Source: DATHBD01 sp035296325 (GTDB taxonomy: Bacteria; Actinomycetota; Actinomycetes; Mycobacteriales; Micromonosporaceae). From it: a stretch of 64,000 nucleotides of DNA. Positions within the stretch are counted from its first letter, which is position 1; every line of letters starts with the position of its first letter. Positions 53,331-63,085 of this stretch are shown piece by piece. The notes under the pieces are model-generated. The model had not been told where the DNA came from, did no database searches, and saw only the letters and a program-made list of their open reading frames with translations. The stretch lies in assembly GCA_035296325.1 (NCBI GenBank), contig DATHBD010000059.1, positions 1 through 64,000 of the forward strand, read 5' to 3'. The translations under genes and the position numbers were made by a program.

Positions 53331-54837
53331 CGGTGCGCCGCTCCTCCCCGGCCGGTGCGTCGGCCGGTGCGTCGGCCGGTGCGTCGGCCGGCGGTGCCGG
53401 CGGCAGCGCCGGCTCGTCGCCACCGGCCCGGCGTAGCCGGGAATGGCGGTAGCCGTACAGCACGTAGATCAGTACGCCGGCGCCCAGCCAGCCGAGGAAG
53501 CGGAGCCAGGTGGCCAGCGGCAGGTCCTTCATCAGGTACACCGCGAAGGCGATCCCGAGCAGCGGAAAGAGCGGCGACAGCGGCACCCGGTACGGCCGGG
53601 GCATGTCCGGCCGGGTGCGGCGCAAGACGATCACGCCGATGTTGACCAGTACGAAGGCGAAGAGCGTGCCGATGTTGACCAGCTGAACGATCTGACTCAG
53701 CGGCACCAGGGCGGCCAGGATGGAGATCAGCACGCCCAGCCCGATGGTGAGCCTGGCCGGGGTGCCGTAGCGGGCGTTCACCTGGGCGAGGCGCTCCGGG
53801 AGCAGGCCGTCGCGGCACATCGCGAAGAAGATCCGGGTCTGGCCGTACAGGATGACCAGGACGACGCTGGTGATGGCGACGACCGCGCCCAGCGCGAGGA
53901 TCCACGCCGCCCAGCTGAGGCCGGCCCCCTGGTCGAGCGCCGCGGCGAGCGGCGCGTCGCTGCCGGACAGCTGATCCGGGGTGGCGATGCCGATCGCCCC
54001 GACCGACGTGAGGATGTAGAAGACGGTGCAGATGGCCAGCGAGCCGATCACCGCGAAGGGCAGGTCGCGCGCCGGGTTGCGGACCTCCTCGCTGCCGGTG
54101 GACACCGCGTCGAAGCCGATGAACGCGAAGAAGATGATCGCGGCGGCTGTGGTGACGCTGCCGGTGCCGTTCGGGGTGAACGGGGTGAAGTTCGCCGGGC
54201 TGAAGTTCAGCAGCGCGACGATGATGAAGAACGCCAGGACGGCCAACTTCACGATCACCATGATCATGTTGGCCCGTGCGCTCTCCCGCACGCCGCGTAC
54301 CAGCAGGAAGGTGATCGCCAGCACGATGAAGACGGCCGGCAGATTGAAGACGCCGCCGTCCTCGGGCGACTTGGAGATCGCGTCGGGAAGCTGTACGCCG
54401 AACGCGGCGTCCAGAAACGCGTTGAGGTTGCCGCCCCAGCCGACCGCGATGGCCGCCACGGACACGCCGTACTCCAGGATCAGGTCCCAGCCGATGATCC
54501 AGGCGACGATCTCGCCCATCGTGGCGTACGTGTAGGTGTACGCGCTGCCGGACACCGGGATCGACGACGCCAGCTCGGCATAGGAGAGGGCCGAGAAGAC
54601 GCACGCCACCGCCGCGAGCACGAACGCCAGGATGACGCCCGGCCCCGCGATGGCGGCACCTTCACCGATCACCACGAAGATGCCGGTGCCGATGATGGCG
54701 CCGACCCCCATCGCGGTCAACTGCCGTGCGGTGACCGAGCGCCGCAGCTCACGCCCGGATTGTTGGGTCTCGGAGACGAGTGCCGACACGTCGCGGATCG
54801 CGAAGATGCCGGGCTTGGCTTTCGTGGGCGCAGCCAT
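53323..54837 (-). CDS. APC-superfamily amino acid permease
   Basis: This 504-residue transporter has 12 likely helices. The N-terminal region (RRSVTARQLTAMGVGAIIGTGIFVVIGEG) carries the APC GxGIGxG-type substrate-binding glycines. It is like the cationic amino acid transporter (CAT/YfnA) group. The C-terminus ends in an Ala-Asp-Ala-Pro repeat encoded by 12-bp repeats around 53353-53392. It is upstream of, and coupled to, the universal stress protein gene. Confidence 0.9.
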   Translation of the reverse strand: MAAPTKAKPGIFAIRDVSALVSETQQSGRELRRSVTARQLTAMGVGAIIGTGIFVVIGEGAAIAGPGVILAFVLAAVACVFSALSYAELASSIPVSGSAYTYTYATMGEIVAWIIGWDLILEYGVSVAAIAVGWGGNLNAFLDAAFGVQLPDAISKSPEDGGVFNLPAVFIVLAITFLLVRGVRESARANMIMVIVKLAVLAFFIIVALLNFSPANFTPFTPNGTGSVTTAAAIIFFAFIGFDAVSTGSEEVRNPARDLPFAVIGSLAICTVFYILTSVGAIGIATPDQLSGSDAPLAAALDQGAGLSWAAWILALGAVVAITSVVLVILYGQTRIFFAMCRDGLLPERLAQVNARYGTPARLTIGLGVLISILAALVPLSQIVQLVNIGTLFAFVLVNIGVIVLRRTRPDMPRPYRVPLSPLFPLLGIAFAVYLMKDLPLATWLRFLGWLGAGVLIYVLYGYRHSRLRRAGGDEPALPPAPPADAPADAPADAPAGEERRTDG

Positions 54838-54976
54838 CGATGACCACCTTCCGCACGGACCGTCGCCTCCGGCCCGGCGCCATCGCCGGGCCGAATCGAC
54901 GTTCAGGAACGCTCGTGGTCATCAGATTCCGACACCGTTCCGGCACCCGCAACCGGAGCAGCCGGGTCGGCGGCTG

Positions 54977-57900
54977 TTATGCCACCGGGGCAGTGGGCGC
55001 GGCTCCCCCGGAACAGGCGACGCGGGCGTCGGCCCAGTCCCCGTGGTCCAGTCCGTTGGTGTCGCCGCCGTTGCCGACCACGAGGCTGACGACCTGTGCC
55101 CCGGTGATGTCGACGTCCAGCGGCAGCGCCTCCGACACTGCGGTGAGGATCGGTGAGGTGTACAGCGTGCGCCCGTCCGCCAGCACCGAGAAGGTCACCG
55201 AGCCGCCGGTCGCGATCTCGTCGTCGATGCCGAGGACCGCGGTCAGCCGGGTGCAGTTCCCACCGAGGTAGACCGACACGTCGCTGGGCGAGTTGGTACC
55301 CAGGCCGGAGGCGTACACGGTGCCGGCGACCGTGATCGGCCTACCATCGCCCGCCACCGATTCGCCGTTGCTCATGTTGCGCTCCACCGGGCCCCACCCG
55401 TTCGTCGAGAACAGGAACGGCAGCGCACTGACGGCGGTGTCCGCGGTCGGGGCCGCCGGCGGGTTGTTCACCACCCGCACGTCCACCGCGCGCCCGGCCT
55501 GCCGGCCCTGCACGTAGCTGGCCGAAGCGGTGAGCAGGGAAGCCGACGCGAGGTCACCGGCGGGTGCCGTCACCCGCCAGCCGAACGTCGCCGTCTCGCC
55601 GACCCGTACCCGGTCCGCGCGCAACGACGTGGTGGGCGCGACGCTCCACCCGGCCGGCACCGCCAGCGAGCCGAGCACCGCCGTGGCCGCCGCCCCCTCG
55701 GTCACCCGGAACTCCGCGGAGACCTCGATCGACTCACCGCTGCGGATGTTGTCCGGTGCGGTCAGCGAGATCGCGGTGCGCGGGGCGTCCGGCATCGCGT
55801 ACCGGGCCCGGTTGTACCGCGGGCTGTCCACGTTGGCCACCTGCAGTGGGGACGCGTGGCTGCCGTACGACTCCAGCGTGACCGTGCCGAGCCCGCCGGA
55901 GGTGGCGTCGGTGTTCCAGACGGCGATCGCGATGGTGTTGGTGCCGTTCGGACGCAGGATGCCGTTCGGGATCGGGAAGCTGTGCTGGGGCCCGACATTG
56001 TTGATGTAGCGGCCGAGTTGCCAGCCGTTGACGAAGATCTGTGCCCGGTAGCGCCGCGCCGGGTCGTCGTCGATCCGGATCCCCACCGACGTGTCCTGCC
56101 GGCGCGGCAGATCCAACTCGACCTCGGTGCGGTACCAGCTCACGCCGGGCGTCTGGTCGGCGTGCGGCAGCGCGACCGTCGCCCACTCGTCGTCCGGGAA
56201 GCCCGGCAGCGACCAGCCGGCGCGTTCGCCGTACAGCCCGCCGTTGTTCATCGGGCCACGGACCGGGTCGATCAGGTCCTGCCCGCCGCGCGCGCCCTGG
56301 ATCCGCCAGGTGATCGCGTCGAAGAGCGACCCGGTGAGCGACGCGCCGATCAGGCCGCGCGCCTCCTTGTGCGTGTCGTTGTACCGGTAGTCCTCGTTGT
56401 GGCCCATGTTCTCGACCAGCACCGAGAGGACGTTGTCGGCGCCCACCCGGACCGCGCCGGCGGGGAACTGGAAGATCTGCTGCGAGCCGGTGGTGCTGCC
56501 GCTCGGGCTGCTGCTGCCGAGGAACTGCCCGTTGAGCCACACCGACCACACGCCGGCCCGACCGGTGATCGCCGACAGGTTCACCCCGGTCTGCGCGGTG
56601 TCGCCGCGGAACCGACCGCGGTACCAGATGTCGCCGTAGTGGAAGCCGTAGTCGTCGGCGAAGAGCACCGGCCGGCTGAGCGGCGTGGTGATGCTGTTCG
56701 AGGTCATCCGGTCAGCGACCTGCCAGCCGGAGTCGTCGAAGTCGGGCGCCGACTCCGGCGACCCGCTGGCGCGCTTCCAGTTGGTCAGCGTGGGCAGACT
56801 GAACGGGACCGGGCCGGCGAGCGTGCCGAGCTGGCTGCCGCTCGTGGTGGGCACGGTGCGGATCCGCCGACCGTTCCAGCTGATCGTGCTCGCTGCGGAG
56901 AAGACCTCGAACTCGCCGGCGGTCGAGGTGTCACCGGTCAGCTCGAGGGCGGTGCCGGTGCTTGTCGCGTTGCGCAGCAGGTACGGCCCGCGGACCAGCA
57001 CCGGCCCGGAGTCGGTCTGCTCGCGCCAGAACGTGGCGGCCACCTCGTCGGTGCCGAGCAGCAGCAGCAGGGGCCGCTCCCCGCCGGTCACCAGCACCCG
57101 GGCCAGCCCGGTGTGCGCGTAGTTGAGCCGCAGGTCGCCGCTGGCCGCGTCCCAGGTGGTGGCCACGTCGCCGCTGAGCACCTGCACGGTCGGCCGGGCG
57201 GCGTAGCGCAGCACCGTCTCGCCGGCCTGGCCGCTCCGCCCGTACAGCACCGCGACGTCGCGGTCGGCGATCTGCTCGGAGGTCAGAATCTCCGAGGTGG
57301 AGTACTGCAGCTGCTGCGCCCCGAGCCGGTAGTTCGCCACCAGGATCTTCGAGTCCCGGCCGGCCAGGGTGATCTGCGTGCCCGGCTGCTGCGGCACCGT
57401 CGGGTATGCGCCGGCCGTGCCGAGGTCCAGCGCGAGGTGCGTGGAGTTGGTGGCGGTGGAGACGCTGTCCAGGTGGCGCAGGGTGTGGAACTGGGTGCCG
57501 GTGTCGGGGTTGACCCGCGCCGTGTCGAGGATCGCGGGGTTGGTGGGCGGCGCCGCGGTCATCCGGTCGGTCTTGGTCAGCGGCGCGACCGACTGGGTGA
57601 AGTACCCGATCCGCTTGTCCTCGTCGTACTTGGCGCCGAGCTGGCGCGCCTCGGTGATCGCCGCGCCGTAGTCGTAGGAGGTGTAGACCTGCTGCGGGTC
57701 GGCCTGCCAGCCCCACGACGTGCCGCCGTAGGCCATGTAGAAGCTCTGCTCGGTGACGCCCTGGGCGATGTTGTGCTTGTAGAAGACCTTCTGGAACTCC
57801 GGGCCGGTGAGCTGGCGGCACCTGTCGTAGCCGGGGCCGCCCCACGGGTCGAACGCGCCGCCCTGGAACTCCGCGATGCGCAGCGGGTGGTCGGGGTAGC

Positions 57901-58723
57901 GGTAGCGGGTCTCGTACTCCTGCACCGGGCGCCAACTGGCCGGGTTCGAGCAGTTGAAGCCCTGCGGGTACGAGTCGGGGCTGTCCACGTCGAGCGCGCC
58001 CAGGCCGGTGGTGAAGTTGTTGTTGTGGTTGCCCACCAGCGGCACGGTGATCCCGTCGGCGCGCGCCTTCTGCTTCAGGTGCTCCATGTACTGGTCGGCC
58101 ACGGCGGTACGGTCGTAGAACTCGTTCTCCACCTGGTAGCTGATGACCGTGCCGGTGCCGTTGGTGAGCTGGTGCCGCGCGATGATCGGGTCGATCTGCG
58201 ACAGCCACTCGTCGGAGGCGGCGAGGTAGTCCGCCGCGGTGCTGCGGGCCCGGCCCTGCTGCGTGGTCAGCCAGCCGGGGAACCCGCCGGAGTCCACCTC
58301 AGCGTTGATGTACGGCCCGGGGCGGGCGATCACGTACAGCCCGACCTCTTCGGCCATGTCCAGCAGCTTGTCCACGTCGCGGACCCCGGAGAAGTCGTAC
58401 ACGCCCGGCTTCGGGGAGTGGTACGCCCAGTCGAAGTAGAGCGAGACGGTATTGAAGCCACCGGCCTTCATCTTCTCCAGCACGTCACGCCACAGGTCGG
58501 GGCTGGGCAGCCGGAAGTAGTGGAACTCGCCGGCCCACAGGTACGTGCGCTTCCCGTCGATCATCCACGAGTACCCGTCGAAGGTGACGGTGTGCGTCGC
58601 GGGCGCCGCGCTGGCGGTCCCGGGCAGCGCGACCAGCCCCATCCCGAGCAGCACCAGGGTCAGCACGCTCCCCAGCAGGTGGCGTACCCGTCGCAGCGGT
58701 GAGGTCTGGCGTGCCTGGGGCAT
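54977..58723 (-). CDS. Secreted GH35 beta-galactosidase with NEW3 and NPCBM domains
   Basis: The 1248-residue exoenzyme has a Sec signal peptide (VRHLLGSVLTLVLLGMGLVAL, cleavage near ASA-AP). The GH35 catalytic barrel has RPGPYINAEVDSGGFPGWL, acid/base Glu201 in VENEF and probable nucleophile Glu285 in IAEFQGG. It removes terminal beta-galactose from plant or other polysaccharides. Jelly-roll domains follow, then a NEW3-type Ig domain (IRSGESIEVSAEFRVTEG) and a C-terminal NPCBM-type carbohydrate-binding domain (YLGGNCTRLTAVLGIDDE). I chose ATG 58723, preceded by AAAGG; the upstream in-frame ATG is 18 codons earlier. The 258 bp upstream hold no gene. Confidence 0.93.
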   Translation of the reverse strand: MPQARQTSPLRRVRHLLGSVLTLVLLGMGLVALPGTASAAPATHTVTFDGYSWMIDGKRTYLWAGEFHYFRLPSPDLWRDVLEKMKAGGFNTVSLYFDWAYHSPKPGVYDFSGVRDVDKLLDMAEEVGLYVIARPGPYINAEVDSGGFPGWLTTQQGRARSTAADYLAASDEWLSQIDPIIARHQLTNGTGTVISYQVENEFYDRTAVADQYMEHLKQKARADGITVPLVGNHNNNFTTGLGALDVDSPDSYPQGFNCSNPASWRPVQEYETRYRYPDHPLRIAEFQGGAFDPWGGPGYDRCRQLTGPEFQKVFYKHNIAQGVTEQSFYMAYGGTSWGWQADPQQVYTSYDYGAAITEARQLGAKYDEDKRIGYFTQSVAPLTKTDRMTAAPPTNPAILDTARVNPDTGTQFHTLRHLDSVSTATNSTHLALDLGTAGAYPTVPQQPGTQITLAGRDSKILVANYRLGAQQLQYSTSEILTSEQIADRDVAVLYGRSGQAGETVLRYAARPTVQVLSGDVATTWDAASGDLRLNYAHTGLARVLVTGGERPLLLLLGTDEVAATFWREQTDSGPVLVRGPYLLRNATSTGTALELTGDTSTAGEFEVFSAASTISWNGRRIRTVPTTSGSQLGTLAGPVPFSLPTLTNWKRASGSPESAPDFDDSGWQVADRMTSNSITTPLSRPVLFADDYGFHYGDIWYRGRFRGDTAQTGVNLSAITGRAGVWSVWLNGQFLGSSSPSGSTTGSQQIFQFPAGAVRVGADNVLSVLVENMGHNEDYRYNDTHKEARGLIGASLTGSLFDAITWRIQGARGGQDLIDPVRGPMNNGGLYGERAGWSLPGFPDDEWATVALPHADQTPGVSWYRTEVELDLPRRQDTSVGIRIDDDPARRYRAQIFVNGWQLGRYINNVGPQHSFPIPNGILRPNGTNTIAIAVWNTDATSGGLGTVTLESYGSHASPLQVANVDSPRYNRARYAMPDAPRTAISLTAPDNIRSGESIEVSAEFRVTEGAAATAVLGSLAVPAGWSVAPTTSLRADRVRVGETATFGWRVTAPAGDLASASLLTASASYVQGRQAGRAVDVRVVNNPPAAPTADTAVSALPFLFSTNGWGPVERNMSNGESVAGDGRPITVAGTVYASGLGTNSPSDVSVYLGGNCTRLTAVLGIDDEIATGGSVTFSVLADGRTLYTSPILTAVSEALPLDVDITGAQVVSLVVGNGGDTNGLDHGDWADARVACSGGAAPTAPVA

Positions 58724-58981
58724 GGTGGGGCCTTTCACGGCGTGCGGGTGGAGGCGGCACGCCAGCGGCACGGACACGAACCCGGCTGCGGCGGCGAACC
58801 TGTCGAGCTGGCCGACTCTTACAGATCGATGTCTATGTCGTCAAGGCTGTACGGAGCGTTGTCCCGCCCCTGATCGGCGCAGTCATCGTGCTCCGTCCCT
58901 CGTTCAGGGTCGTGTCCCGATCGTGGAAAGACGCCCGGTCAGGGCATACCCGCCGGGCGATCAGGTTCCTACGGTGGAACC

Positions 58982-59473
58982 ATGCAACTTCGCGCGGTCG
59001 TGTACGAGGAGGACTACTCGGTGGTCCTGCGACTGCTGGGGCCGTTGACCCGGGACAGCGTCCCGGACCTCGAGGAACCGCTGATGGAGGTGCTCCAGCC
59101 GGCCGGCCGGCACCTGATCCTCGACCTCGGCGAAGTGAGCGAGTGCGACAGTGCCGGAGCGGCCGCCCTGTTCGGGATCTGGCAGATGAGCCGGCAGCGT
59201 GCCGGCGAGACGTCCTTCGCGTGCCCCGCTCCTGCGGTGCGCGCCTGGCTGCACCTGCTCGTGTTCCAGGAGATCCCCGTGTACGGGACGATCGACGGCG
59301 CGGATCGGGCCGACCCGGGCCAGCGGATCGACCCGGTGCCCCCAATCACGCCCCAGCCGCGCCGGGAGTACCGGGCGGGGCGGACCTCTCCGAGCCGGCC
59401 GGGAAACGCCGCCCACGCGGTGTACGCACGGCCGAGCGGCGGCTCGGCGAAGCGGAACCGCCCTCGCGGCTGA
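58982..59473 (+). CDS. STAS-domain protein (anti-sigma factor antagonist type)
   Basis: This 163-residue protein has a STAS domain in its first ~105 residues. LDLGEVSECDSAGAAALFG carries the Ser (after Asp) that is phosphorylated by an anti-sigma kinase in SpoIIAA/RsbV proteins. The ~55-residue Arg/Pro-rich tail is not part of the domain. No kinase or sigma gene is adjacent. It begins with ATG 58982 after GGTGG. Confidence 0.85.
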   Translation: MQLRAVVYEEDYSVVLRLLGPLTRDSVPDLEEPLMEVLQPAGRHLILDLGEVSECDSAGAAALFGIWQMSRQRAGETSFACPAPAVRAWLHLLVFQEIPVYGTIDGADRADPGQRIDPVPPITPQPRREYRAGRTSPSRPGNAAHAVYARPSGGSAKRNRPRG

Positions 59474-59531
59474 CCCGGTCGGGTCACGGCTCGCGCGGCC
59501 GGGCGGGTCACCGCTCAGGCACCGGGCGGGG

Positions 59532-60080
59532 TCACGGCTCGCGCGCGAGGTACTCCGGTGGGACGCTCGCGGTCAGCCATACGCCGTTGGCGCTCACCCG
59601 GAATTCGTACCCGTCCCGCGCCATCGCCGCCGCGTCCAGCCGCAGGACCACCGGCCGTCCGCGCCGCTGACCGACCGCGACAGCGGTGTCGACGGTGGCG
59701 GAAAGGTGCACGTCATGGCGCGCCATCGGCCGGAGCCCGTCGCGTTCGATCGCCGCCAGATTTCCCTGCACCGTGCCGTGGAACAGCACCGGGGGCGGTG
59801 GCACCGGGGGAAGGTCCAGCTCAACCGGGGTGCTGTGGCCCTGGCTGGCCCGGATCCGGGTGCCCGTGGGGTCGTACGCGAAGCGTTGCTTGTCGTTGCG
59901 GGTGACGACCTCGTCCAGCTCGGCGCGGGTCAGCCGCAGTCCGTGCCGGGACAGCGCGGCGAGGAGATCGGCCACCGCCACCCAGCCGCCACGGTCCAGG
60001 GTGAGCCCGATCCGCTCCGGCGCGTGCCGCAGGTGCAGCGAGAGCCGCTTCGAAATTCTGACCAGATCTGCGTCGTTCAT
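59532..60080 (-). CDS. kptA: RNA 2'-phosphotransferase (KptA/Tpt1)
   Basis: This 182-residue enzyme removes a 2'-phosphate from RNA using NAD+, producing ADP-ribose 1''-2'' cyclic phosphate. All family blocks are present: SKRLSLHLRHAPE (N-terminal winged-helix arginine block), KQRFAYDPTGTRIRASQGHS, LFHGT, and MARHDVHLS with the NAD-contacting His/Arg. In fungi it finishes tRNA splicing; in bacteria the substrate is unclear. Its nearness to rtcB (about 3.8 kb away) is notable. ATG 60080 is well placed. Confidence 0.93.
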   Translation of the reverse strand: MNDADLVRISKRLSLHLRHAPERIGLTLDRGGWVAVADLLAALSRHGLRLTRAELDEVVTRNDKQRFAYDPTGTRIRASQGHSTPVELDLPPVPPPPVLFHGTVQGNLAAIERDGLRPMARHDVHLSATVDTAVAVGQRRGRPVVLRLDAAAMARDGYEFRVSANGVWLTASVPPEYLAREP

Positions 60081-60096
60081 CGCGGACAGTGTGGCG

Positions 60097-60995
60097 TCAG
60101 GCGGTCAGTTCGCGTTCCAGCGGGGTCCGGAACCGCGGCGTCACCCGGACCGGGCCGATCCAGTCGCTGAGTCGGCCGGCGGTCGCCTCGACCGCGGCGG
60201 CGGTGTCCCTGCCGACGTCCTCCAGCAGCCGGTAGACCACCTCGCCGCCGGCCCGCTGCGCCCAGCCGCCGACGATCCGCCCGTCGCTCCACACCGTCGG
60301 CCCGACGTTGCCGGTCCGGTCGAACAGCAGCGGGGCGTGTACGCCGAGATACCAGGACCGCTCGGACCAGCCCATCGGCGTGGGATCGAGGGCCGGCAGA
60401 AGCGCCACCCATGGCCCGGTGTCCGGCACCGGATCGGTGTCCCCGGACAGGAGCAGACCGGTGGACCCGCCGCCCAGATCCACCTCAACCGGCCGGATCG
60501 CGGCGAGTGCCTGCTTCACCGCGGCCGCCGTCCACCCGGTCCACCAGCGCAGATCGGCAACCGTACCCGGGCCGAACGCCGCGAGCCACCGCCGCACCAG
60601 CTCAACCCGGGCCGCGGCGACGGGCACGTCCGGCATCCCGCCCGGGAGCCAGGTGTCGGTCGGCGACCAGGTCCACTGGGTGCTCGTCCACGAGCCGCGT
60701 GGTCGGCCGCGCATGATCCGGCCGTCCGCCGCGAGCAGGAAGAGAACCCAGGTGGTGACGGCATGCCGAGCATCCGCAGCAACGACCGCTCGTCGTAGAG
60801 CGCCCGTTCGATCGATTCGGTGTCCGCGGCGACGGTCCGCGCCTGCACCGAGAGGAAGACCGTCGCCGGGTCGGTGGCGTGCAACGCCACCATGTCGAAG
60901 GCGACCTCGGCCGGGGTGGTGGCCAGGCATCCGGCGGCCAGCCGATGCCGGACGGCGAGTCGAGCCCGACGCTCGGCGAGGCTGACGTGTCGCAC
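60097..60995 (-). pseudogene. Broken AlkZ/HTH_42-type DNA-binding protein gene
   Basis: The N-terminal part (MRHVSLAERRARLAVRH, VALHATDPATVFLSVQAR, ALYDERSLLRMLGM) reads in one frame to about 60765. The C-terminal part (VTTWVLFLLAADGRIMRGR, WWTGWTAAAVKQAL, ending ELTA) reads in another. In this family the two parts are separated by about 90 residues that are absent here. A deletion of about 270 bp with loss of frame at 60759-60768 is the simplest reading. Intact members (winged-helix DNA-binding, related to the AlkZ DNA glycosylase) have about 370-390 residues. A sequence error cannot be excluded. Confidence 0.75.
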
Positions 60996-61099
60996 AACGC
61001 ATTCCTACCACCGCGCAGATACTGTCGGGGCTCTGCGGCAGCATGGGCGCGGCGGTGCCGCACGGGTCCCGTCCTACTGCCTCGCTGAAGGAGAGTGCG

Positions 61100-61453
61100 A
61101 TGCTCGGTGAGTTGTCCGCGGTGGTGCTCGACGCGGCCGATCCGCATGCCCTGGCCCGGTTCTACTCCGCGCTGCTCGGGCTGCCGGTGCTCCGCACCGA
61201 TGGCGACTGGATCGACATCGGCGACGGCAGGTCCACCAAGTTGAGCTTCCAGCATGCGCCCGACCATCAGCCGCCGCGCTGGCCCGACCCGGCGTTCCCG
61301 CAGCAGATCCACCTCGACATCCGGGTGGCCGACCTCGACGAGGCCGAGCCCAAGGTGCTCGCCCTGGGCGCGACCAGGCTGCCCCATGCGGAGGAGGGCT
61401 TCCGGATCTACGCCGACCCGGCCGGCCACCCGTTCTGCCTGGTGCTGGATTAG
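61100..61453 (+). CDS. VOC-family protein (glyoxalase/bleomycin-resistance fold)
   Basis: This 117-residue protein has the VOC fold with both beta-alpha-beta-beta-beta halves: AVVLDAADPHALARFYSALLG, then IHLDIRVADLDEAEPKVLALG and FRIYADPAGHPFCLVLD. His in IHLDI and the Glu/Asp near the end may bind a metal. The substrate is unknown. ATG 61100 follows AAGGAG; upstream in-frame codons are not believable. Confidence 0.85.
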   Translation: MLGELSAVVLDAADPHALARFYSALLGLPVLRTDGDWIDIGDGRSTKLSFQHAPDHQPPRWPDPAFPQQIHLDIRVADLDEAEPKVLALGATRLPHAEEGFRIYADPAGHPFCLVLD

Positions 61454-61461
61454 GCCGGGTT

Positions 61462-62916
61462 TCACCAGGCGCTGCGGACGTAGTCCTTGAGGAAGCAGCC
61501 GTACAGGTCCTCGCCGAGTTCGCCCCGCACGATCGGGTCGTACACGCGGGCCGCGCCGTCGACCAGGTCGAGCGGGGCGTGGAAGCCTTCCTCGGCGAGG
61601 CGCATCTTCGTCGGGTGGGGCCGCTCGTCGGTGATCCAACCGGTGTCCACGCTGGTCATCAGGATGCCGTCGGTCAGCATCTCCTGAGCGCTGGTGCGGG
61701 TCAGCATGTTCAGCGCGGCCTTCGCCATGTTGGTGTGCGGGTGCCCGGGGCCCTTGTAACCACGGCTGAACTGCCCCTCCATGGCGGACACGTTCACCAC
61801 GTACTTGCGCCGGGCCGGCGATGCCGCGAGCACCGGGCGAAGTCGGCTGACCAGGACGAACGGCGCGGTCACATTGCACAACTGGACCTCGAGCAGCTCC
61901 AGCGGGTCCACCTCGTGCACCCGCTGGGTCCAGCTGTTCACCGGAGCCTGATCGGGGACCAGGCCACCGGCATCGATGGCGGTCGCGTCCGCGATCCGGT
62001 CGAGGGAGGCCGAGCCACTGGTCAGGGCGAGTGCGGTGAGGACGTGCGGGGCGTGGATCTGCGCCGTGTCGATGAAGGGCGCCTGGCCGGGGAGCGCGGC
62101 GGGCCCGTGACCGCCGAGGTGGCCGAGGGTGACCATCTCCGGCCGCGGACCCTCCGGCAGGGGAGCGGACTCCGCGGCGACCAGGTGGGAGTACGCGCCG
62201 GGCGTGCGCCGGACTGTCTGCGCCGCGTTGTTGATCAGAATGTCCAGAGGGCCCTGCTCGGCCACCGAATCGGCCAGCGCGATCACCTGCGCCGGGTCGC
62301 GCAGGTCGATGCCGACGATGCGCAGCCGGTGCAGCCAGTCCGCGCTGTCCGACATGGCGCTGAACCGACGTACCGCGTCGTGCGGGAACCGGGTCGTGAT
62401 GGTGGTGTGCGCGCCGTCGCGGAGCAGTCGGAGCGCGATGTACATGCCGATCTTGGCGCGCCCGCCGGTGAGCAGGGCACGACGCCCGGTCAGATCGGTC
62501 CGGGCGTCGCGCCGCTGCCGGTTGAGCGCGGCGCAGGACGGGCAGAGCTGGTGGTAGAACGCGTCGACCTGGGTGTAGCGCTGCTTGCAGATGTAGCACG
62601 GCCGGGCCCGGATCAGTGTGCCGGCCGAGGCGCCGGCGGTCGGCGACACCAGCGGGATGCCCTGGGTCTCGTCGTCGATCCGCCCGGGGGCACCGGTCGC
62701 CGTCGCCGCGACCACGGCGCCGTCAGCCGCCAGCACGGCGTCACGTCGATCCCGCCGCCGGCGGAGCTTGACGCTCTTGTACAGCCCAGCGGTCGCCCGG
62801 CGCAGCCGCAGCACGTCCGGATGGTCCGCCGGGAGTTCGTCGGCAGCGGCCAGCACGCTGAGGCAGATCTCCATCTGCGCCGGGTCGATGTTCGGTTCGT
62901 TCCCATCCGTTGCCAT
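61462..62916 (-). CDS. SDR-like protein with cysteine knuckle and no catalytic Tyr
   Basis: This 484-residue protein has an N-terminal helical region, then a knuckle CYIC(14 residues)CPSC at Cys107, 110, 125 and 128, likely binding zinc. A Rossmann short-chain-dehydrogenase domain follows: LLTGGRAKIGMYIAL for NAD(P), ILINNAA at about 228, and NVSAMEGQFSRG with Ser378. The YxxxK motif is replaced by TNMAK (Thr395, Lys399), so the usual catalytic Tyr is missing. An insert lies after NNAAQTV. It may be a non-enzymatic NAD(P) sensor or use another proton donor. The start is ATG 62916; longer in-frame starts lie in non-coding-like sequence. Confidence 0.82.
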   Translation of the reverse strand: MATDGNEPNIDPAQMEICLSVLAAADELPADHPDVLRLRRATAGLYKSVKLRRRRDRRDAVLAADGAVVAATATGAPGRIDDETQGIPLVSPTAGASAGTLIRARPCYICKQRYTQVDAFYHQLCPSCAALNRQRRDARTDLTGRRALLTGGRAKIGMYIALRLLRDGAHTTITTRFPHDAVRRFSAMSDSADWLHRLRIVGIDLRDPAQVIALADSVAEQGPLDILINNAAQTVRRTPGAYSHLVAAESAPLPEGPRPEMVTLGHLGGHGPAALPGQAPFIDTAQIHAPHVLTALALTSGSASLDRIADATAIDAGGLVPDQAPVNSWTQRVHEVDPLELLEVQLCNVTAPFVLVSRLRPVLAASPARRKYVVNVSAMEGQFSRGYKGPGHPHTNMAKAALNMLTRTSAQEMLTDGILMTSVDTGWITDERPHPTKMRLAEEGFHAPLDLVDGAARVYDPIVRGELGEDLYGCFLKDYVRSAW

Positions 62917-63085
62917 TGCACTACCGTTCCGCGCTCGCCCGCTCTTGGCTGTCCCGGCCTGAAACTGTACGCAGCCGCACGCCGGTGGCCACCATGCGGT
63001 GCCGCCGTGCCGGCCACCGTGCCGGCCGTCGAGCCGGCCAGCGAGCGGGCCAGCGCCGCCCCGCGTCGACCGGTAGGCTCGGCCG

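Noticed and set aside
55856..58702. Plus-strand 948-codon open frame opposite the beta-galactosidase
   Set aside because: Shadow of the GH35 gene with skewed Arg/Val/Gly composition and no ribosome site or motif.
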